A stretch of 64,000 bases of DNA from NCBI GenBank assembly GCA_019639195.1, contig JAHBSI010000002.1, forward strand, positions 186,001 through 250,000. Reading direction: 5' to 3'. Below, piece after piece: positions 54,510 to 62,452 of this stretch (positions are counted from its first letter, which is position 1; each line of letters starts with the position of its first letter). A model generated the notes under the pieces. It did not search any database, was not told the origin of the DNA, and saw only the letters and a list, made by a program, of their open reading frames with translations. Source of the stretch: Acidobacteriota bacterium. GTDB lineage: Bacteria > Acidobacteriota > Blastocatellia > Pyrinomonadales > Pyrinomonadaceae. Made by a program: the position numbers and the translations under genes.

Positions 54510-57344
54510 CTAGTCGATGTCTATCCGAATAGTTGCGGTCCCAAAGGGCTTGAGATCGACCGTCAGTGGATCGATCTGCGAAACCGAACCAAGCGTGGCG
54601 TTCTCGGTCAAATTCAAGTACGCGGCTGCGCGGACCTTTACCGGCAGCGAGAGCTTTACCGCTGTCGCTTTGCCCGCAAACTCCTGAAGTCGGATCACAA
54701 AGGTCTTATTGATCGGCGGGTCGAGCGGCGAAGCACTGACCTCGCCGCGAACGACGCTGTCAGCGATCGGCTTAACGACGACGATCTCAACATTAGGCTT
54801 GTCGATCCCAAAGAAACCAGCCGCAGGCTCGCCCGGTGCGACCTGCACATACTTAGCGATCAGCGGCAAATTGAAAGCCTGTCCGAAGTGTCTTGCCTCA
54901 ACGTCGTCACGTCTGCCGACATCTGTGAATGCGTATTCGAAAACATAGTGTCCGGGCAGTCCGGGCTCGACGGTCGGCATATTCATTACCCCGAGATCGT
55001 GGGTGTCCGCCTGAGAGCCGTGGCGTATCGCACGCGAGAAGAGTGTTGCCTCGGGGAGCGGCCATTTCCCTGTGTAGAGGGCAGGAAACTCTTTTGGAGC
55101 ATCTTTCGGCCGAACCGTCGTGCTCACATAGCCGGGAAAGACCCAGTGGAAAGCTTGCCGATGGGCGATCAGTGCGGTCGTTGTACCGTCGGTCAGGCCG
55201 ATCACGTGCTGCGTGGTAACTGAATCGCGACGTGCACCCGGTAAATAGTCATCCGGCAGCGTATCAAGCCACTTTTGCCCGCCGCGGATCACTTTCATGC
55301 CATTCGCTTTTACATTCATCGGGAAGGCAAAGTAGTAGGAATCGCTCCAATTCCCACTGCCGCCGACAAACGGAAGATGTGCCGGATCCAACTCATTTCG
55401 GATCTCGACGCGGCCAATGTCATTGAAGATCGTCAGCTTGGTAGTCGGGAAGAGTGAATCGCTCCTCGTAATTGTGATCTCCGACATTACGCTGCCCTTT
55501 TTGATCGAGATCTCAGCAGGATGCGGATAAACCACGCGGGAGGCGTCGCTTCCCTCGACACGGAGCAACTCATTGAACGACATCTCGCGTGACGGGTCGA
55601 TGAGTTCACGACCCGAGACAACATCCTTGATGCCTTGAACCGTACCGTCCTTATCAATTCGCACCGAAAACCGCTCGTTGCTTATCTCGGCTGCAGAAAC
55701 GGTCTGCAAGGTCGGAACGGAAACTGCGGATTCGGTCTCTATCACAAACGTCTTGTACCCGAAGGCAGGAACTTCGCGGGCAACAAATATGGCGGTGCCT
55801 TTTTCGTCAATATCAAACGGAACCGCCGTGTTTGTTGCCAGATCAAAGATCTTCGTGATCCTTGTACCTTTGCGTGGCGGTGCAAGTCTGACTACGTCAT
55901 CGCGGCTCCACGAAAGGGCGTTATAGACAACAGCATTCCATCTTCCCTTAGATTCCTGTCGCGACTGATAAAAGCGGGACGGCTGCACTAACGTGCTCAC
56001 GCCTTCATCGAGCATACGTTCAGCTTCCCTTGCCGCGGTGCGCATATAATCAACGTACTGTCGATTCTGCTCCAAAAGGGCGTCGGCCTTGTTCAACTGA
56101 GGCCAACCCGTGTTCCCGGCACCGCTGTGCTCGTCGTAGGTGAACATCAGGTCGTAAAGGCGGGTCATATTCCCGACGGGAAACGGGATCCTTCGAGTCA
56201 TTGCGACCGCACTCCAGAGTGTCTCGGCCGCCGGAACGTGGTCGTGGCTGTAACGAGCCAGGGCCGAGATCTTCGGAGACTGAGTCTTAGCCTCACTCCA
56301 GAGCCCTGACCACTCCCCCCGAAAGGTCTGGATCTCACGGCCGTACTTTGTTTCGATGTGTTTGAGAAAATCCGGCGGGGTGGCGATCTTTAACCGGACA
56401 TCGGGATGGCGAGCGTTCCACATCTTTACCGCCTTCTCAAGGTTCTTTACATTCTCCGGCTCGACAAAATCATGTGCATACAATGCCATCACGGAATCGT
56501 ATTTATAGCCGGCCTTGTTGTAGCGATCGAGCAATCTTGTCACGCCCATTTCCATTATTTGAAGCGGCGTCAGTTTCCCGGCAAGCTTCGGCTCAAACAT
56601 CTGGAATGGTGTACGTGCGGTGTACGGGTCGAGGGAGAACGGATCGAGATAGTAGTCCGTCAAGGCCTCGGTATAACCGCCTCGCGGGCTCTGCGTCACC
56701 CATGTGAGTACCTTACTGCCGTCCGGTGATTCCCAATAGAATGGAACATTCCCCGGCGAAAGAGACGTTGCCTTGTCAATGAACGCATTTGCGCCAACGA
56801 CGAGATACTTTCCACCGCTGCCCGCGAGGACGCTCGGTATAGATGATGGGTGGCCGGGCACATCGTCCATGAGAGCCATTTCAGAACGGATGCCATAAGT
56901 GTTTGCGAGCCTGGCATAGTCGTAGAAAAGGCGATTCAGCTCCTCCTCACCCATGAAATCTGTGTGCATACTGCCCCAGGACATCGACAAAGCGACGCGG
57001 CCAGATCTCAGCAGCTTCATCAATCGGGCGATCTTCTGGTCATCTTTGGGCAAAACCGATGTAGGTTTGGCTGCCCTCTTTAGCCATTCGTTTACCTGCC
57101 AAACGCTTTCGATCGTCCAGCGGAACTCAGGGTCGCTTTCGGCAACCCGGATCACCTCATCAATGTGTCTCGCGGCCCGTTCGCGAATGGCTTCTGGAGG
57201 TTCGACAAAGCCAAAGTCGTAATGGGAAGTTGGGGTGATGTAGATCGTTTTGATAGGACTTGCGGGGAGTTTCGCCTGTCCAAAGCTTAGGATCGGAAGA
57301 GCGGCGAGAATGGCAAGGATCGAAACTAGAATTCTGTTTTTCAT
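54510..57344 (-). CDS. GH38-type alpha-mannosidase, secreted
   Basis: 944 residues from the ATG at 57344, preferred because AAGGAT lies just before it and a signal peptide follows (MKNRILVSILAILAALPILSFGQ). The N-terminal (beta/alpha)7 domain has the zinc motif TPTSHYDFGF (H-x-D), the nucleophile region ALMDDVPGHPSSIP and YAHDFVEPENVKNLEKAVKMW. A helical middle domain is followed by beta-sandwich C-terminal domains (ISNERFSVRIDKDGTVQGI and GRVEIRNELDP). GH38 enzymes cut alpha-mannosides by a retaining mechanism. Tandem with the TonB receptor and Tat glycosidase, it probably trims imported glycans in the periplasm. Confidence 0.88.
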   Translation of the reverse strand: MKNRILVSILAILAALPILSFGQAKLPASPIKTIYITPTSHYDFGFVEPPEAIRERAARHIDEVIRVAESDPEFRWTIESVWQVNEWLKRAAKPTSVLPKDDQKIARLMKLLRSGRVALSMSWGSMHTDFMGEEELNRLFYDYARLANTYGIRSEMALMDDVPGHPSSIPSVLAGSGGKYLVVGANAFIDKATSLSPGNVPFYWESPDGSKVLTWVTQSPRGGYTEALTDYYLDPFSLDPYTARTPFQMFEPKLAGKLTPLQIMEMGVTRLLDRYNKAGYKYDSVMALYAHDFVEPENVKNLEKAVKMWNARHPDVRLKIATPPDFLKHIETKYGREIQTFRGEWSGLWSEAKTQSPKISALARYSHDHVPAAETLWSAVAMTRRIPFPVGNMTRLYDLMFTYDEHSGAGNTGWPQLNKADALLEQNRQYVDYMRTAAREAERMLDEGVSTLVQPSRFYQSRQESKGRWNAVVYNALSWSRDDVVRLAPPRKGTRITKIFDLATNTAVPFDIDEKGTAIFVAREVPAFGYKTFVIETESAVSVPTLQTVSAAEISNERFSVRIDKDGTVQGIKDVVSGRELIDPSREMSFNELLRVEGSDASRVVYPHPAEISIKKGSVMSEITITRSDSLFPTTKLTIFNDIGRVEIRNELDPAHLPFVGGSGNWSDSYYFAFPMNVKANGMKVIRGGQKWLDTLPDDYLPGARRDSVTTQHVIGLTDGTTTALIAHRQAFHWVFPGYVSTTVRPKDAPKEFPALYTGKWPLPEATLFSRAIRHGSQADTHDLGVMNMPTVEPGLPGHYVFEYAFTDVGRRDDVEARHFGQAFNLPLIAKYVQVAPGEPAAGFFGIDKPNVEIVVVKPIADSVVRGEVSASPLDPPINKTFVIRLQEFAGKATAVKLSLPVKVRAAAYLNLTENATLGSVSQIDPLTVDLKPFGTATIRIDID

Positions 57345-57387
57345 ATCCTTAGGCGTTTCGCATTCGTCAGCGGCAGTGTCGAAACCG

Positions 57388-57430
57388 GTCCCGCACGCAC
57401 GAGTTCTTGTAAACCGCATGCGTGCGGGAC
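57388..57430 (-). promoter_or_regulatory. 12-bp perfect inverted repeat between TonB receptor and GH38 genes
   Basis: GTCCCGCACGCA and its complement flank a 19-nt loop, in the 144-bp gap after the receptor stop (57489) and before the mannosidase start. No T-run follows, so rather an mRNA stability or partial-attenuation element than a terminator. The gap holds nothing else recognisable. Confidence 0.5.
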
Positions 57431-57488
57431 GTTAAGAACGGCCGAAGTTGCCCGCACCGCCAAATACGGGCCGGGCCGTTCGTTTCGA

Positions 57489-60400
57489 TCAGAAACTCAA
57501 CCTGGCAGAGAGCTGCACCTGCCGTGGTCCACCGAACCCGAGCAGGCCGCCAAGTTGATTTCCGACAGTTGATGTACTGCGGCCGAACGCCGAGCACGCG
57601 CCGACCGATCCACCGCAAGCAATGCCGCCGGAGGGATCCGCATAGTTCGCCCTGTTGAAGAGGTTAAAGACCTCGAGACGAAGGTTGAGGGTCATTCGCT
57701 CGGTCAACTGCGTGTTCTTAAAGAGCGACGCATCGACCTGAGCGAAACCGGGGCCGCGAAGGATGTTCCTGCCCGCATTTCCAAATACTCCCGGTCCGGG
57801 GTCTGAGAATGCCGCAGCGTTAAACTGGCAGTTCGGTACGCTATACGGCTGGCAGTATTGACTTACGCCCGGCACGATATTTGGCCGGAATGAGAATCCC
57901 GAAAAGATGCCTCCGGTCCTGGTGATCGTCACGGGCAGACCGCTTCTGATCTGGATTATCGAATTGATCTGCCAGCCATCAATAAGCCATTTTGGACCGC
58001 TGCCGAACCATTTCCTGAACTTGAGGTCATACCCGGCATCCAGGGTGAAGTTATGGCGGACGTCCTGATCTGAACTTGCTCGCTCAGCCCGGGCGTTATT
58101 CTCGTCCTGGTAATCCTTAAAGAAGCCGACGACATCGTCGATCGTGTGAGACCAAGTGTAGTTCGCGTTGAATCTAAGCCCAGCGGTCAAATTGCGCCTG
58201 AACGTCAGCTGCATCGCGTTGTAGTTCGATTGCGGGTAGCCGCCAACGGCAAATATGTCACTGAATCGATCCGTTAGCGGTCGAACACCGCTGACAGGGT
58301 CTGCTCGGTTGATATTGCGTGGGCTGATCACACCGTCGGTTAGAAGGTGCGTTACGTGGTTGCCGACGTATGCCGCCTGGAACGTGCCGAATCCAATATT
58401 CTGCTGGATGCTGAGTGACCAATGCTGCGCCATCGCAGTCTTCAGATCGCGTTCGATCACCATTGCAGACGACTTTCCGCAGTTGAAGACCGCAGGATCT
58501 ACCGGATAGGAGAATGTCGGCGGCGGAGTCGCACAAAACAGCCAATCAAAGAGATTGGTTTGCGTTTGCGGGAACGAATTGGTCGCCGGAGATCCGTAGC
58601 TCGCCGGCAGCTCTCGGTTGTAGAAGATGCCGTAACCGCCGCGAATTACAGTCTTGGTCGTTCCGAAAACATCGAAAGCAAACCCGAGTCTTGGTCCAAA
58701 GTTATTCTTGTCAATATTATGGATCTTTTGCCCGATCGGCGTGAACGTCATCGTCGCCAGATCAAGATTCTGGAGCAGGCCGTTCTTTTCACGACTCACA
58801 GTGCTGACGTCATATCGAAGGCCAAGATTTAGCGAAAGTCGCGGATGAGCCCTCCAATTATCGTTAATGAAGAACCCAAAATTCTCATTCGCATAGTTAA
58901 GTTCCGGATTGCCGGCACGTGAGATTACAAACGGCTCGTTTGCCTGGAAACTCGTTGATCCCGGTCCGCCGGCCAGACCGAAGAATGTAAGAGTGTACTG
59001 TTGGCGGGAGAGTGCCGATCTGCGGTTGAGTCGGATGTCCGCTCCCATGGCCAACGTATGATCACCGCGAATCATTGTCAGCGTGTCGAGGAACTGATAC
59101 ACGACACCAGTTCTCTTTTGGCTGAATTGCGCAGGGCCCGGCGTGGCGATACGGAAATCTACGAAGGTCAGGTCGATCCTTGGGAACTGCTCAGCGCCCG
59201 CGCCAACGTCCGTAAAATTGTGGTTGATACCGAATCCGAATTCGTTCGTTGTCCTCCCGTTGAATGCATAGTTGTGAGCAAGCTTGAAGAGCTGAACGCG
59301 TAGTTTACCCGGAGCGATCTGACCCGTCCCGACTCCGTAAGGAGTGTCGGTATTTGAATCATTAATGTTGTACCGGGCCGAGAATCGGCTCTTATCATTT
59401 TGCTGAAAATCGATCTTCACCGATCCCGTGTCTTCGCGGAGCGTCGCGATCCGCTGAGACTGGTACTCGCCAAGATTCGGATCTGGCAGACCGGTCAAAG
59501 GTTGGATGTATGGCCTTTGCGGCAGCGGGATCGTATCGACGAGCGGCCGAAGGGCAGGTGCGAGCCCGTTGCGGAATAGCTGCGTGTAAACGAGCTGATT
59601 AAAGGTTTGGCCCCGCGTCTGTCGAACACCTTCATAGTTTGCGAAGAAGAACCATCTATCCTTAACGATCGGTCCGCTTAAGTTACCGCCGAACTGATTG
59701 AGACGGAATCGCTGTTTGCCCGCCAAAGCATCCGAGGAGTCCAAGGCTTCATTGCGAAAGTACTCGAAGATGCTTCCGTGGAGCTTGTTGGTTCCGGACT
59801 TCGTGATCGGGTTGATGACGGCGCCGAGAGCTTCGCCATACTGAGCGGAATAGTTCTGCTCGAGCACCTGAACCTCTTGAATGCTGTCCATACTTACGCG
59901 GTTGACGCGAGATTCGATCCTTCCGAGAACGTTCGAAGTTCCGTTAACGTCCACGCGGCTGGCATCGACGCCGTCAACGAGGACGCTGGAGCCGCCGAAC
60001 GTTGACGGGATGCCGTTGATCGCGGTCTGAAACTGGTTTGTCGTTTGAACAGACCCGGGAACGGTGGCGAGCAACTGAGTAAAATCACGCCCGTTGACGG
60101 GATTATCCTGAATTCGGGCTTGTAAGAGGTTGTCGCCGAGCGTAGCGGTCTCTGTGTCGGTAGGGGTTTGGTCCGCGGTAACTTCGACCGCAGCTTCGAC
60201 GCCTTGGACGCCAACCGTTACATTGACCCTCAAAGTATCGCCTACCGCAAGGCGAGCATCGGTTACGCTTGCAGGCTGAAAGCCTGAAGCGGTCACCGTC
60301 ACCTTGTAAACGCCATTAGAGAGCGATGGTGCTCGATATACACCATTGCCGTCGGTCGTTACCGTCTTTGTTTCGTTGGTTCCGACATTAGTGACTTTGA

Positions 60401-60554
60401 CACTTGCATTGGGTACTGCGGCACCATTTGCATCCTGGACGGTGCCGATGATCGTTCCGGTGTTCGATTGGGCGAACATGCCTATCGAAAGAACCAGAGT
60501 GACTATGACGGCGGAGGCCGTCTTTCCGATAGTTCTAAGAATTCCTGTATTCAT
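57489..60554 (-). CDS. Oar-like TonB-dependent outer-membrane receptor
   Basis: 1021 residues from the ATG at 60554; AGGAG lies ~8 bp upstream, whereas the earlier ATG lacks a site. Signal peptide, then a carboxypeptidase-regulatory-like beta-sandwich (GTIIGTVQDANGAAVPNASVKV, YKVTVTASGF), plug domain (VLVDGVDASRVDVNG, QEVQVLEQNYSAQYGEALGAVINPITKSGTN), a 22-strand-type barrel rich in FNANYTWSHTID-like strands, and a terminal RQVQLSARLSF ending in Phe. This receptor class is expanded in Acidobacteriota and Myxococcota. It probably moves oligosaccharides into the periplasm; no SusD-type partner is present. Confidence 0.92.
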   Translation of the reverse strand: MNTGILRTIGKTASAVIVTLVLSIGMFAQSNTGTIIGTVQDANGAAVPNASVKVTNVGTNETKTVTTDGNGVYRAPSLSNGVYKVTVTASGFQPASVTDARLAVGDTLRVNVTVGVQGVEAAVEVTADQTPTDTETATLGDNLLQARIQDNPVNGRDFTQLLATVPGSVQTTNQFQTAINGIPSTFGGSSVLVDGVDASRVDVNGTSNVLGRIESRVNRVSMDSIQEVQVLEQNYSAQYGEALGAVINPITKSGTNKLHGSIFEYFRNEALDSSDALAGKQRFRLNQFGGNLSGPIVKDRWFFFANYEGVRQTRGQTFNQLVYTQLFRNGLAPALRPLVDTIPLPQRPYIQPLTGLPDPNLGEYQSQRIATLREDTGSVKIDFQQNDKSRFSARYNINDSNTDTPYGVGTGQIAPGKLRVQLFKLAHNYAFNGRTTNEFGFGINHNFTDVGAGAEQFPRIDLTFVDFRIATPGPAQFSQKRTGVVYQFLDTLTMIRGDHTLAMGADIRLNRRSALSRQQYTLTFFGLAGGPGSTSFQANEPFVISRAGNPELNYANENFGFFINDNWRAHPRLSLNLGLRYDVSTVSREKNGLLQNLDLATMTFTPIGQKIHNIDKNNFGPRLGFAFDVFGTTKTVIRGGYGIFYNRELPASYGSPATNSFPQTQTNLFDWLFCATPPPTFSYPVDPAVFNCGKSSAMVIERDLKTAMAQHWSLSIQQNIGFGTFQAAYVGNHVTHLLTDGVISPRNINRADPVSGVRPLTDRFSDIFAVGGYPQSNYNAMQLTFRRNLTAGLRFNANYTWSHTIDDVVGFFKDYQDENNARAERASSDQDVRHNFTLDAGYDLKFRKWFGSGPKWLIDGWQINSIIQIRSGLPVTITRTGGIFSGFSFRPNIVPGVSQYCQPYSVPNCQFNAAAFSDPGPGVFGNAGRNILRGPGFAQVDASLFKNTQLTERMTLNLRLEVFNLFNRANYADPSGGIACGGSVGACSAFGRSTSTVGNQLGGLLGFGGPRQVQLSARLSF

Positions 60555-60597
60555 TTTGCGTCTCCTGTGATTCCTCCAATTCATATATCCGAATTGA

Positions 60598-61644
60598 TCA
60601 AACCTTTGTGCATTCGCTCTTTGTCGGGATGGACGCGATCGCGTTTAGGTTCGGGGTCCATACACCGTCCTTTTTCGAGTAATAGATCTCAAGCAATTCC
60701 ACCGTCATCGGTATCGTCGGAATGACGTCCCGAAGGGGAACTTCTTCGCCGTTATACATTCTTACCGCGCCGTCAATGCAGCGAAGCCCGACATATTCCG
60801 GGAACATTGCTGCACTAACCTTTAATGCCTTTCGCTCGAGCAGCCAGTCCTTTTCGTGTGCGCCTGCGAGGCCAAATCCTGCGATCGTCACCGTTTCGGG
60901 GTCAAATCCCGCATCGAGATATCCCTGATAGGCACCTTGCCCCGTCTCATCGTCCATCGCGAAGATCACATCCACGTCACCAGTGTTCTTCAGGGTCTCC
61001 AGGGCGATCCCGCGAGCGATAGAAGGAGTTGCTTCGCCATTTATGGACGCAACGACAACTGCGTCCGGCTGAATGCTGCGTACGCCATCGGCGAAGCCTT
61101 CGCTCCGTATAAGACATGGCCGCAGGGTTGGAAGGCCGACATCGAGTATGCGTAGAGGCCCGTTAGTGCCCTTGACGTTTCGGCCGACCCACACGCCCAT
61201 GTCGTAGCCAGCATCGTAGTCACAGATCGCAACGAGAGTACTCATCCCATCGACGGGATTTGCCTCAACGACAACCGGCACCTCGGCCTCGGCGGCGATC
61301 TTCAAGACCTCCTCGAGCCCCTCGGTCGCGGCCGGGGTAAGTATCAGCACGTCGACCTCCTTGACGAGTTCGCGAGCCTGCTCGATCTGCCTTTCGACAC
61401 TCAACTCCGCATCTCGTACGACGATCTCGGAACGATACTGACCGCCGCGACGCTTCAAAAGCTCAATGACGATCTGATACCAGATATGGAAGCTGTAGTT
61501 GGTGAGATAGCCGATCTTCGCCGGAAATGTGGCCACTCGCACCAACGGCACAGACTCAAGGGCCGCATCAAGTCCCGGAGGCGGTATATACTGCGTTATT
61601 TCCGGATGGGTTTTCGTCTTTTCTGTCGATGTTGATTCACTCAT
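60598..61644 (-). CDS. Type I periplasmic-binding-protein fold sugar sensor without signal peptide
   Basis: 348 residues. The type I (LacI/RbsB-like) fold shows in FPAKIGYLTNYSFHIWYQIVIELLKRRG, VLILTPAATEGLEEVLKIAAEAEVPVVVEANPVDG and VDVIFAMDDETGQGAYQGYLDAGFDPETVTIAGF. There is no signal peptide, no helix-turn-helix and no ABC genes beside it, so it is probably cytoplasmic and may sense a sugar. The acidic/threonine-rich first ~20 residues are not domain-like. Starts 22 bp after the SDR stop. Confidence 0.7.
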   Translation of the reverse strand: MSESTSTEKTKTHPEITQYIPPPGLDAALESVPLVRVATFPAKIGYLTNYSFHIWYQIVIELLKRRGGQYRSEIVVRDAELSVERQIEQARELVKEVDVLILTPAATEGLEEVLKIAAEAEVPVVVEANPVDGMSTLVAICDYDAGYDMGVWVGRNVKGTNGPLRILDVGLPTLRPCLIRSEGFADGVRSIQPDAVVVASINGEATPSIARGIALETLKNTGDVDVIFAMDDETGQGAYQGYLDAGFDPETVTIAGFGLAGAHEKDWLLERKALKVSAAMFPEYVGLRCIDGAVRMYNGEEVPLRDVIPTIPMTVELLEIYYSKKDGVWTPNLNAIASIPTKSECTKV

Positions 61645-61666
61645 AATGATGTTCTGCCTCGTCGTC

Positions 61667-62452
61667 TTAACTGGTTTGCGGGACGCCTCCGATCTGTGTC
61701 AGAAGGCCGCCATCTGCCGTCCAAATCGACCCAGTCACGAAGGACGCACTTTCGTGTGCAAGAAAAAGAGCGACCTCTGCGATCTCCCTTGGCTGTGCAA
61801 TCCGTCCGAGCGGGTGCATTTGATTGCACGCGGCGTAGACCGATTGCGGATCAGGGTCGAGCGATGCCGCCCATTGCAGCATCGGAGTATCGACCGTTCC
61901 CGGACACACGGCATTCGCCCTGATGCCATCTTTTGCAAAATCCATTGCGATCGAGCGCGTAAGCCCGAGCAATGCATGTTTGCTCACCGTATAGGCAAGC
62001 ACATTCTGCTGACTTGCGAGTGCCTGGACGGATGAAACATTAACGATCGAGCCGCCACCGGCTTTCATCAAATGTGGGATAACCGAGCGAGCCGCATTCC
62101 ATGCTCCCTTCAAATTGACCCCGAGCACCTCGTCCCACTGCTCTTCGGTCGTTGAAACTGCCGTACCGTACCGTTGTATTCCGGCGCTCACGATCAGCGA
62201 ATTGATCCCTCCAAACTCGCTTACGGTTCGAGCAACGGCTTCATCCACGGAGGCCGCGTCGGAAACATCTGCCTTCGAAAAGATCGCTTTGCCGCCCGCT
62301 GCCTTGATCTGCTCGCAGGCCGCATTTCCAGCATTTTCATCCCAATCTATTATCGAGACCGCACCGCCTCGTTCTGCCAACAAGAGACAAGCGGCCTGTC
62401 CAATGCCTAATGCCCCACCGGTTACGACGATCGTCTTTTCGTCAAATCTCAC
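61667..62452 (-). CDS. SDR dehydrogenase, probable sugar 1-dehydrogenase
   Basis: 261-residue classical SDR: TGGALGIGQAACLLL (TGxxxGxG), ADVSDAASV, LIVSAGIQRYG in place of the usual NNAG, Ser in NVSSVQA and Y-x3-K in AYTVSKHA, and C-terminal FVTGSIWTADGGLLTQIGG. Resembles L-fucose/L-rhamnose/galactose dehydrogenases that begin non-phosphorylative oxidation. Overlaps the symporter stop by 4 bp, so uptake and first oxidation are coupled. The pathway role is inferred. Confidence 0.75.
   Translation of the reverse strand: MRFDEKTIVVTGGALGIGQAACLLLAERGGAVSIIDWDENAGNAACEQIKAAGGKAIFSKADVSDAASVDEAVARTVSEFGGINSLIVSAGIQRYGTAVSTTEEQWDEVLGVNLKGAWNAARSVIPHLMKAGGGSIVNVSSVQALASQQNVLAYTVSKHALLGLTRSIAMDFAKDGIRANAVCPGTVDTPMLQWAASLDPDPQSVYAACNQMHPLGRIAQPREIAEVALFLAHESASFVTGSIWTADGGLLTQIGGVPQTS

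Noticed and set aside
54339..55223. Plus-strand frame of 294 codons across the mannosidase 3' end
   Set aside because: It straddles two genes on the opposite strand and shows no domain-like sequence.
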